A stretch of 7,075 bases of DNA from an uncultured Oscillibacter sp. (GTDB taxonomy: Bacteria; Bacillota; Clostridia; Oscillospirales; Oscillospiraceae). The number at the start of each line of letters is the position of its first letter. Position 1 is the first letter of the stretch. The stretch covers positions 1 through 7,075 of the forward strand of contig NZ_CAJTUX010000099.1 in NCBI RefSeq assembly GCF_910579365.1. Direction: 5' to 3'. This document shows positions 1-4,839 of this stretch, one piece after another. The notes below the pieces were generated by a model, which saw nothing but the letters and a program-made list of their open reading frames with translations, was not told the origin of the DNA and made no database searches. The translations under genes and the position numbers were made by a program.

Positions 1-1
1 T

Positions 2-772
2 CTGACCGGGCAAACCATTGAATACGATGGCAAACAGATTCCCGTCTATGAGGGCACCCGGCAAAACCGGCTGGCCCACGGTGATTTTGTCTGGTCCGGA
101 AACCGGCTGGTCTACACCGGCGATCAGTTCCGTACCCGGTTCGGTATTGACGTCTCCGCCTACCAGAACCGGGCCAGCGAAAACGAAACGATTGACTGGC
201 AGGCCGTCCGGAACGACGGCGTGGACTTCGCCATGGTCCGCGTCGGTCTTCGGGGCTACTCCTCCGGCAAGATTGCCGAAGACGCCTTTTACCGCCAGAA
301 CATCCAGGGCGCCATGGACGCCGGGATTGAAACCGGCGTATACTTCTTCGCCCAAGCCATCACCGTGGAGGAGGCCATTGAGGAGGCGGATTTCGTCATC
401 CAGTGCCTCCAGGGCCTGCACATCAACGGTCCTGTCGCTTACGACTGGGAGATGCACGACTCTAGCTATCGGGTTTATGGCACCACGCCGGAAATGGCCA
501 CCGCCTGCGCCATTGCCTTCTGCAAACGTATCCAGGAGGCGGGTTATACGCCGATGATCTACGCCGGGACCTATGTCAGCTATATCAAGTATGATCAGGG
601 CGCCATTGCCCCTTACCTCTGCTGGTACCCCGAATACAAGAGCAGCGAATCGGAGAAGCTCTGCCCTACTCTCTACTACCAGCCGGACTATTGGCAATTC
701 TCCAGCAAGTGTTCCGTCGCCGGGATCGGCGGCAATGTGGACGCCAACATTCAGTTCATCCCTTACTTTTAG
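2..772 (+). CDS. GH25 lysozyme-type peptidoglycan hydrolase, 3' part (5' end outside window)
   Basis: The frame is open from the left edge and gives 256 residues before TAG, so the true start lies upstream. It encodes a glycosyl hydrolase family 25 (Chalaropsis/cellosyl-type muramidase) domain that would cleave the MurNAc-GlcNAc bond of peptidoglycan. Visible motifs, counted from the left edge, are FGIDVSAYQ (catalytic-site Asp at 50), a beta-strand VDFAMVRVG near 74-82, GVYFFAQA near 112-119, the catalytic D-x-E in VAYDWE (Asp148, Glu150), and the C-terminal YWQFSS...NVDAN stretch typical of the family. About 45 residues before the GIDVS motif look like the end of a preceding linker or wall-binding region (YEGTRQNRLAHGDFVWSG). 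It is probably exported, but no signal peptide can be seen because the N-terminus is missing. The role could be cell-wall remodelling or a prophage-type lysin; no phage genes adjoin it. A hairpin terminator follows 37 bases after the stop, and the next gene is convergent. Confidence 0.93.
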   Translation: MTGQTIEYDGKQIPVYEGTRQNRLAHGDFVWSGNRLVYTGDQFRTRFGIDVSAYQNRASENETIDWQAVRNDGVDFAMVRVGLRGYSSGKIAEDAFYRQNIQGAMDAGIETGVYFFAQAITVEEAIEEADFVIQCLQGLHINGPVAYDWEMHDSSYRVYGTTPEMATACAIAFCKRIQEAGYTPMIYAGTYVSYIKYDQGAIAPYLCWYPEYKSSESEKLCPTLYYQPDYWQFSSKCSVAGIGGNVDANIQFIPYF

Positions 773-809
773 CGGCCCTGCCGGGCAAGACAAGTAAAGC
801 CGGTCAAAA

Positions 810-842
810 AAACAGGGCTTGGCACTGCGCCAAGCCCTGTTT
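810..842. terminator. Bidirectional intrinsic terminator between GH25 and merR genes
   Basis: There is a perfect 14-bp stem (810-823 with 829-842) and a 5-base loop ACTGC. On the minus strand the stem is followed by a run of T (AAAAAA on the plus strand at 805-810), giving a canonical Rho-independent terminator for the MerR gene that ends at 875. On the plus strand only TTTCCTT follows, so termination of the GH25 transcript would be weaker but plausible. It lies exactly between the two convergent stops. Confidence 0.88.
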
Positions 843-874
843 CCTTGTCAGCTTCGGGATGGTCCCTAATGCGT

Positions 875-1693
875 TTACTTCCGCTTTACGGGGTAGCAAA
901 CCTCGGTCACGAACTCCTCAGGATTCCGGGTCTCGTGGGGGCTGACGTGGTAGATGTTGAAAAAGAGTCCGTCGAAGGCCCAGCCGTTGTCCTCCACCCA
1001 GGTGGCCACAGCCTCGTTCACAGCGGAAATCTGGTCGTAGCTTCCCCGGAAGGTGGCGGAGGCCACCTGCACCGCAGGAACGGTCTTAAACTTCACGTGC
1101 TCCGTATCAGGATAGGTCCCCACTACGTTCTTTTGGATTTCTATGTCCACGTCCTGGTCCTTAAACTCGCCGTCATAATACATGGCGGTGCAGAGTACCG
1201 GGTCTCCGTCCTGAATGTTCATCTTGGCAGTCTCCTGGCAATAGATGTGCCACAGGTCCCCTTCCCGGTCATAAGAGGAGATCACCTGCCGTACGCTGGC
1301 CACCTGCCGCTCCGGCAGGGTTTTGATGGTTACATCGTATTTCATTTTGTCTTTGTCCTTTCTCAGGCGATCCAAGGCGGTGTCCAGCAGCCGCAGCCGT
1401 CTCTGAGCCTCCTCCATAACTTCCTGGGCCTCCGCCCGGCGAAGAAGCAGACAGCGCTCCAGCGCCCCGGGAGCATCGTAGCACTCCAGCACCTCCCGAA
1501 CGGCGGCGAGAGGAAAGCCCATGTCCCGGAGGGCGCGGATTCGGTTTGCAGCGGGGAGCTGGCTCTCGCTATAATAGCGGTAGCCGGTGAAGGGGTCAAT
1601 GGACGCCGGGGCCAGGAGTCCAGCCTCATCATAGCGGCGCAGGGAGCGGATGCTGACTCTGGAGAGCCTGGAAAATTCGCCGATCTTCAGCAT
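875..1693 (-). CDS. MerR-family transcriptional regulator with GyrI-like effector-binding domain (BmrR/BltR type)
   Basis: The protein has 272 residues. Residues 1-70 are a MerR winged helix-turn-helix (MLKIGEFSRLSRVSIRSLRRYDEAGLL, then FTGYRYYSESQL, then the LRDMGFPLAAV segment). Residues about 75-117 are the charged dimerisation coiled coil. Residues about 119-271 resemble the GyrI-like/AraC effector-binding fold and end in the typical EEFVTEVCYPV strand. Such proteins bind hydrophobic or cationic small molecules and activate promoters with over-long spacers by twisting the DNA. The ATG at 1691-1693 is preceded by GGAGGT (1705-1710, 11 bases away). No efflux pump or other obvious target gene adjoins it, so the regulon is not visible; its own promoter carries a MerR-type operator, implying autoregulation. 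The ligand cannot be predicted. The family call is firm, the effector unknown. Confidence 0.93.
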   Translation of the reverse strand: MLKIGEFSRLSRVSIRSLRRYDEAGLLAPASIDPFTGYRYYSESQLPAANRIRALRDMGFPLAAVREVLECYDAPGALERCLLLRRAEAQEVMEEAQRRLRLLDTALDRLRKDKDKMKYDVTIKTLPERQVASVRQVISSYDREGDLWHIYCQETAKMNIQDGDPVLCTAMYYDGEFKDQDVDIEIQKNVVGTYPDTEHVKFKTVPAVQVASATFRGSYDQISAVNEAVATWVEDNGWAFDGLFFNIYHVSPHETRNPEEFVTEVCYPVKRK

Positions 1694-1709
1694 AGTTTAA
1701 TCGTACCTC

Positions 1710-1721
1710 CACAACGTTGTG
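1710..1721. promoter_or_regulatory. 12-bp perfect palindrome in merR leader
   Basis: CACAACGTTGTG is a perfect dyad. It abuts the Shine-Dalgarno sequence GGAGGT (shared base at 1710) and lies downstream of the predicted -10 box. It could be a second operator for an unknown repressor or a chance palindrome; there is no loop, so an RNA hairpin is unlikely. Confidence 0.35.
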
Positions 1722-1739
1722 ATATTTGAGCTCAAAAAC

Positions 1740-1770
1740 AGCATAAGCCCTCCCCCGGGGGCAGAGTCAA
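1740..1770 (-). promoter_or_regulatory. merR-type autoregulated promoter with 19-bp spacer and operator
   Basis: On the minus strand, TTGACT (1765-1770) and TATGCT (1740-1745) are separated by 19 bp (1746-1764). The spacer holds the palindrome CCCCCGGGGG (1752-1761), flanked by CTG and AGGG. A 19-bp spacer with a GC-rich dyad centred between the boxes is the hallmark of promoters controlled by MerR-family activators. It lies directly upstream of the MerR gene, so this regulator is its likely ligand-dependent activator. The leader would be about 40 bases. Confidence 0.75.
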
Positions 1771-1860
1771 GAGGGAATTTAAAACTTGCGCCGCGAAATC
1801 CTTTTCCATAAAATCAGGGAGGTTTGGGTCCTTTTTGACGAAGGCTGCTGGACAGCGAAG

Positions 1861-1918
1861 AAAATTTTCAGAAAAAATCAAGGAAAGACTTGACAACCGC
1901 CAGCTTCTCTGCTATAGT
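1861..1918 (+). promoter_or_regulatory. Sigma-A promoter of the tRNA operon
   Basis: TTGACA (1890-1895) is a perfect -35, separated by 17 bp from TATAGT (1913-1918), a near-consensus -10. A/T tracts just upstream (AAAATTTTCAGAAAAAATCA, 1861-1880) fit an UP element that binds the RNA polymerase alpha subunit, as expected for a stable-RNA promoter. Transcription would start near 1925, about 23 bases before the first tRNA. The remaining upstream intergenic DNA (1771-1860) shows no recognisable gene. Confidence 0.85.
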
Positions 1919-1947
1919 ATCATTTGTCCGTTACGGATAATAGTTAC

Positions 1948-2024
1948 GGCGGCATAGCTCAGTTGGCTAGAGCATGCGGTTCATACCCGCAGTGTCCCCG
2001 GTTCAAATCCAGGTGCCGCTACCA
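1948..2024 (+). tRNA. tRNA-Met(CAT), elongator type
   Basis: 77 nt including encoded CCA. The acceptor GGCGGCA (1948-1954) pairs with TGCCGCT (2014-2020) through a terminal G-U. The D arm is GCTC/GAGC, the anticodon stem TGCGG/CCGCA, and loop TTCATAC puts anticodon CAT at 1982-1984. The discriminator is A (2021) and CCA is 2022-2024. The anticodon stem lacks the GGG/CCC run and the 1-72 mismatch of initiator tRNA, so this is the elongator; a lysidine-modified Ile2 tRNA is less likely. The T stem CCCGG/CCAGG carries a C-A mismatch at its middle pair (1999 with 2011). Confidence 0.93.
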
Positions 2025-2027
2025 AAT

Positions 2028-2055
2028 CCATGAAGCGCCGCAAGGCGCTTCATGG
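2028..2055 (+). other. Inter-tRNA hairpin 1 (12-bp stem, GCAA tetraloop)
   Basis: CCATGAAGCGCC (2028-2039) pairs perfectly with GGCGCTTCATGG (2044-2055) around a GCAA loop of GNRA type. It begins 4 bases after the Met tRNA CCA and ends 13 bases before the Glu tRNA. No T-tract follows, so it is not a standard terminator; a role in processing or in insulating tRNA folding is an inference. Confidence 0.7.
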
Positions 2056-2068
2056 GCCCCTCATCAAT

Positions 2069-2143
2069 GGCCCGTTGGTCAAGTGGTTAAGACACGGCCC
2101 TTTCACGGCTGTAACATGGGTTCGAATCCCGTACGGGTCACCA
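2069..2143 (+). tRNA. tRNA-Glu(TTC)
   Basis: 75 nt including encoded CCA. The acceptor GGCCCGT (2069-2075) pairs with ACGGGTC (2133-2139), the D arm is a short GTC/GAC, the anticodon stem is CGGCC/GGCTG with one G-U, and loop CTTTCAC puts anticodon TTC at 2102-2104. The T arm is ATGGG-TTCGAAT-CCCGT, the discriminator A is at 2140 and CCA at 2141-2143. It is the second gene of the tRNA operon, transcribed from the promoter at 1890-1918. Confidence 0.95.
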
Positions 2144-2144
2144 C

Positions 2145-2179
2145 CCCATAAGACGTCGTGAAGTGCGGCGTCTTATGGG
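2145..2179 (+). other. Inter-tRNA hairpin 2
   Basis: CCCATAAGACG (2145-2155) pairs with CGTCTTATGGG (2169-2179). Inside, TCGT/GCGG add four more pairs including wobbles, leaving loop GAAGT (2160-2164). It starts 2 bases after the Glu tRNA CCA and is followed by an A-rich rather than T-rich stretch, so termination is unlikely. Its position matches that of hairpin 1 after the Met tRNA. Confidence 0.65.
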
Positions 2180-2201
2180 CAGGAAAATTAAATATGTATC
2201 T

Positions 2202-2278
2202 GGAGGCTTAGCTCAGCTGGTTAGAGCGCATGCTTCACACGCATGAGGCCACTGGTTCGAGTCCAGTAGTCTCCACCA
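2202..2278 (+). tRNA. tRNA-Val(CAC)
   Basis: 77 nt including encoded CCA. The acceptor GGAGGCT (2202-2208) pairs with AGTCTCC (2268-2274), the D arm is GCTC/GAGC, the anticodon stem is CATGC/GCATG, and loop TTCACAC puts anticodon CAC at 2236-2238. The T arm is ACTGG-TTCGAGT-CCAGT, the discriminator A is at 2275 and CCA at 2276-2278. It reads GTG codons. It is the last gene of the operon and is closed by the terminator at 2283-2324. Confidence 0.95.
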
Positions 2279-2282
2279 TGGA

Positions 2283-2324
2283 CCCGCCGAAACCGTGAGG
2301 TTTTGGCGGGTTTCTTCTGCTTTT
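2283..2324 (+). terminator. Intrinsic terminator of the tRNA operon
   Basis: CCCGCCGAAACC (2283-2294) pairs with GGTTTTGGCGGG (2299-2310), 12 bp with one G-U, around a GTGA tetraloop. It is followed by TTTCTTCTGCTTTT. It begins 5 bases after the Val tRNA CCA, a canonical arrangement for the end of a tRNA operon. Confidence 0.9.
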
Positions 2325-2341
2325 CGCAACTTTTTGTTTGT

Positions 2342-2385
2342 TAGTAACGTGCTAGTAACCGGGCCAACCCACAAGTTGACCCACA
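2342..2385. repeat. Two pairs of short direct repeats downstream of the tRNA operon
   Basis: TAGTAAC occurs at 2342-2348 and 2353-2359 (11-bp period). ACCCACA occurs at 2367-2373 and 2379-2385 (12-bp period). Short direct repeats at near-helical spacing beside a tRNA 3' end resemble arm-type integrase or excisionase binding sites, but no integrase gene is in the window. The assignment is only suggestive. Confidence 0.3.
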
Positions 2386-2398
2386 CGGGGAAACGACT

Positions 2399-2443
2399 GG
2401 AAAGAACAAAAGAGCACTGGGCAGGATTTTCCTGCCCGGTGCT
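2399..2443 (-). terminator. Minus-strand intrinsic terminator with no visible minus-strand gene
   Basis: A 14-bp stem with one T-G wobble (2413-2426 with 2430-2443) has a 3-base loop. Read on the minus strand it is followed by CTTTTGTTCTTTCC, giving a credible Rho-independent terminator. No minus-strand gene lies to its right, because 2530-3417 is coded on the plus strand. On the plus strand it has no T-tract. There its 3' arm (GGTGCT, 2438-2443) can instead pair with AGCACC (2449-2454), forming an alternative hairpin in the leader of the downstream oxidoreductase. Confidence 0.55.
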
Positions 2444-2529
2444 GACGCAGCACCAGAACACCACAACCGCAGTCCTCCCCGCACTCCCTTCTTCCTCCCA
2501 ACATAAAATGGGCGGAAGGAGGGATTTTT

Positions 2530-3417
2530 ATGGAACATCAAACCTGCCCCATTGACCGGGCCGCGCCCCGGACCTTTCCGCCCCAGCACCAGGACCGCCA
2601 GCCCGGCCTGGAATACCAGATGAACCCCCGCCCCATCTCGGAGTGCGCCCCGCCCAGCCCCAAGCTGGCCGGGCGCGTGGCCCTCATTACCGGCGGGGAC
2701 AGTGGCATTGGTCGGGCAGTGGCCTACGCCTTCGTGAAGGAAGGTGCGAAAGTGGCCATCGCCTACTATAACGAGGACCAGGATGCCCAGGAGACCGCCG
2801 GACATATCCGCCAGCTGGGCGGCGAATGTCTGCTCCTGCGGGGCGATTTGCGGATTCCCGCCTTCGCCAAGAGTTGCGTGGACCAGACAGTAGAACGCTT
2901 CGGTGGATTGGATGTTTTGGTCAACAACCATGCTGTCCAGTTTATCCAGCGGAGCATTCTGGATATCTCTCAGGAACAGCTCTCCCTGGTATTCCAGAAC
3001 AATGTATACTCGTTCTTTTACTTAATCCAGGCCGCCCTGCCCTACCTGCACCGAGGGAGCGCCATTATCAACACAACCTCCGTCACAGCCTACCAGGGGA
3101 ACAAAAACCTGATTGACTACAGCACCACAAAAGGAGCCATCGTAGCCCTCACACGCTCTCTGGCGCTGTCCCTAGCGGAGCAAGGCATCCGAGTGAACGC
3201 CGTAGCCCCAGGTCCCATCTGGACGCCGCTGATCCCCGCATCTTACTCTGCGGAGGAGGTGCGGACCTTCGGCTCCGGCACGTCGAGGGTGCCTATGCTC
3301 CGGGCGGGCCAGCCCTGTGAGGTGGCGCCCTCCTACGTGTTCCTGGCCTCGGATGACTCCAGCTACATGACCGGGCAGGTGCTTCATCCCAACGGCGGCA
3401 CCATCGTGGGGGCTTAA
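2530..3417 (+). CDS. YghA/YdaD-like NAD(P)-dependent short-chain dehydrogenase/reductase
   Basis: The protein has 295 residues, the usual size of the YghA/YdaD (general-stress SDR) group, including the roughly 45-residue N-terminal extension with QPGLEYQMNPRPI before the Rossmann fold. The glycine-rich nucleotide motif is TGGDSGIG (54-61). NNHA (132-135) stands where NNAG/NNAA is usual, the active-site Asn is probably Asn158, the catalytic Ser is Ser184 in NTTSVTAYQG, and the YxxxK pair is Tyr197/Lys201. PGPIWTPL (227-234) follows, then the C-terminal ASDDSSYMTGQVLHPNGG. It should be a soluble cytoplasmic oxidoreductase of an aldehyde or ketone; the physiological substrate is not known. The ATG at 2530 is preceded by AGGAGG (2517-2522, 7-base gap). 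It appears monocistronic: the next gene is convergent and a hairpin follows at 3626. A promoter is not obvious; ACATAAAAT near 2501 is a weak -10 candidate. Confidence 0.95.
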   Translation: MEHQTCPIDRAAPRTFPPQHQDRQPGLEYQMNPRPISECAPPSPKLAGRVALITGGDSGIGRAVAYAFVKEGAKVAIAYYNEDQDAQETAGHIRQLGGECLLLRGDLRIPAFAKSCVDQTVERFGGLDVLVNNHAVQFIQRSILDISQEQLSLVFQNNVYSFFYLIQAALPYLHRGSAIINTTSVTAYQGNKNLIDYSTTKGAIVALTRSLALSLAEQGIRVNAVAPGPIWTPLIPASYSAEEVRTFGSGTSRVPMLRAGQPCEVAPSYVFLASDDSSYMTGQVLHPNGGTIVGA

Positions 3418-3625
3418 TCCAAACTTTGGGAATCTACTGCTTATACAAAACGATGTGACACCCCTTTGCATCAATTATACGCATGACGGACATTTACAAA
3501 ACTTCATTCTGCTCATTGAAAAAGCCCAAATATATCCGTATTCTATACTATTCAGTTTCCTTCTGATAGCAATATTGGGGAGAAACCGTATGGCTTCCCA
3601 GCTCAAGATTATTTCCGATAAAACG
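3418..3625. other. AT-rich intergenic stretch with no recognisable gene
   Basis: This is clearly more AT-rich than the oxidoreductase before it. The only plus-strand frame (3455-3664, 69 codons) has no good ribosome binding site, no family resemblance and runs into the terminator hairpin, so it is not called. The stretch separates the ordinary chromosome on the left from the accessory minus-strand genes on the right and may mark an island edge. Confidence 0.5.
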
Positions 3626-3662
3626 AAAGCGGCTGCTCCCCTAACGAGAAAGCAGCCGCTTT
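3626..3662. terminator. Terminator between convergent SDR and membrane-protein genes
   Basis: A perfect 12-bp stem AAAGCGGCTGCT/AGCAGCCGCTTT (3626-3637 with 3651-3662) has a 13-base loop. On the minus strand it is followed by CGTTTTATC and serves the accessory operon ending at 3691. On the plus strand it is followed by the T-rich repeats GATATTT and TTTTATTT, so it probably also ends the oxidoreductase transcript. Confidence 0.8.
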
Positions 3663-3681
3663 GATATTTGATATTTGATAT
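3661..3681. repeat. Three tandem copies of TTGATAT
   Basis: Perfect heptamers lie at 3661-3667, 3668-3674 and 3675-3681, at the edge of the terminator stem and just downstream of the membrane-protein stop codon. It is a small slippage-type repeat. Confidence 0.8.
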
Positions 3682-3690
3682 TTTATTTGG

Positions 3691-4839
3691 TTACTTAGGT
3701 GGCGAAGATCGATCCAACAAAAAAGTAATAAATGGAGGAAGCAAGGTGGCTATGGCAGGAATAAGCACTGCCACATTCGTGCCAATCGTTTCCTTGCCAC
3801 GCCAAAACACAACAGACGCGCCTATGATAGCAAGTGCATAAACTGCCCATATTTTCCAGTGCTCCAATAAAAACCCAAAGAAGTGCTTAACAGTCGGGTG
3901 GTATACATGAGGCACCCATTTTTGAATCAGCGCGTGAATCTGCTCCACTTGCTCACAAGTCAACAGATAATCACATTCCAGCAAGCATCCACGCACCTCA
4001 GGCAAAATGTCATCCATTTTTGCGTTAAGGCACATTTTTTTCCTCTGTAAGGATTCCAGCTTATCGTAATTAGCGCGCTCCAATTCCACAAGCCATCCGC
4101 TGATCTCCTCTTGGCAATTATAAGAAACGAGCTCTTTTTCCAGTTCCACTAAAATGCCGCGGATGCCGCGCAATTGTTCCATCTTGGGAGTAAGTTTCGG
4201 GGTGAACGTCTCCAATTCCGAAATCAAGCGGCGGAAGCGCTGGTACCGGGAATCAAAAAAGATATGATTCGGCTGGTAAATCAGACGCTTTAAAACATCC
4301 AGCCGCATAGGTGGATTATCCAAACTTGGGGAAACTTTCTCCGGGCCATCCCCATCGGGTCGAGTGGGGTTCAGCACCATTGTTGCTATCCCGGTGTAGG
4401 TTGTGGTTCCATCGGACGATTCGCTGATGACAAGTCGAATCTTCCGACTGGACGGGTTATTCACAGCAAAGAGCAGCATACCGTCCCAGCAGGGATCCAG
4501 TGTTGTCGAAATATGACCAAGCCCCTGAGAAACCATTTGAACACGGGAGTAAAATGCGCCTGCCAGACGTCCGCTCAGCTTGATATACTCTCTTGTGAGA
4601 ATCAAAGCGGTATCATGGCGGGGGATATCCACATAGGTCGCTTCCCTGTTGGATTTGTGTATGGCCAGCAGCCGTATCTTCTTTACGGAGTATATAAATT
4701 CAGTCGCGGTCAGGTTGTATCCACAGCCCTTGACATTTGCGTCTTCATAGGGAACTATGACGAGACTCGGGTCCATCCGTTCTCGGATTTCCTTAATGTC
4801 CCGTCCAGTCAATTGATAGTTCTGCTCTAATTGTTTCAT
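3691..4839 (-). CDS. Membrane-anchored dCTP deaminase/dUTPase-fold protein, probably non-catalytic; partner of the deaminase
   Basis: 382 residues from the ATG at 4837-4839. An alternative ATG at 4861-4863 adds MPPVQEEK and has an equally good AGGAAG site. The downstream start is preferred because it forms a 4-bp ATGA overlap with the deaminase stop. From this start, residues about 22-157 look like a Dcd/trimeric-dUTPase fold: SLVIVPYEDANVKGCGYNL, then ALILTREYIKLSGRLAGAF, SRVQMVSQGLGH and LDPCWDGMLLFAVNN. Against E. coli Dcd (GRSSLARLGL, DPGWSGCIVLEFYN) the Ser and Arg of the phosphate site read Val and Ser, and the catalytic Glu reads Ala, so it probably binds nucleotide or protein without deaminating. 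Residues about 210-310 are charged and helical (possible coiled coil). Two hydrophobic helices follow near 329-346 (IWAVYALAIIGASVVFW) and 353-375. The C-terminal placement suggests membrane anchoring or a membrane-acting effector. The fold call rests on motif recognition by eye. Confidence 0.72.
   Translation of the reverse strand: MKQLEQNYQLTGRDIKEIRERMDPSLVIVPYEDANVKGCGYNLTATEFIYSVKKIRLLAIHKSNREATYVDIPRHDTALILTREYIKLSGRLAGAFYSRVQMVSQGLGHISTTLDPCWDGMLLFAVNNPSSRKIRLVISESSDGTTTYTGIATMVLNPTRPDGDGPEKVSPSLDNPPMRLDVLKRLIYQPNHIFFDSRYQRFRRLISELETFTPKLTPKMEQLRGIRGILVELEKELVSYNCQEEISGWLVELERANYDKLESLQRKKMCLNAKMDDILPEVRGCLLECDYLLTCEQVEQIHALIQKWVPHVYHPTVKHFFGFLLEHWKIWAVYALAIIGASVVFWRGKETIGTNVAVLIPAIATLLPPFITFLLDRSSPPK

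Noticed and set aside
18..557. Plus-strand frame of 179 codons overlapping the GH25 gene
   Set aside because: It is an out-of-frame Pro/Ser/Thr/Arg-rich shadow of a gene whose catalytic motifs are all in the other frame.
845..1729. Long plus-strand open frame (294 codons) opposite the MerR gene
   Set aside because: It is antisense to a clearly recognisable MerR protein with a good promoter and ribosome binding site; the translation resembles no family.
2028..2179. Inter-tRNA hairpins as Rho-independent terminators
   Set aside because: Neither is followed by a T-tract, and the real terminator follows the last tRNA.
2213..2464. Minus-strand frame ending in LLDSNQWPHACEACALTS
   Set aside because: This is the familiar spurious translation across the antisense of a tRNA gene (here tRNA-Val) and its terminator.
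2341..2931. Minus-strand frame of 196 codons that would fit the orphan terminator at 2399-2443
   Set aside because: Most of it is antisense to the SDR Rossmann fold, it runs through the terminator hairpin, and it shows no domain.
3455..3664. 69-codon frame with a hydrophobic stretch in the AT-rich gap
   Set aside because: There is no convincing ribosome binding site and it ends inside the convergent terminator stem.
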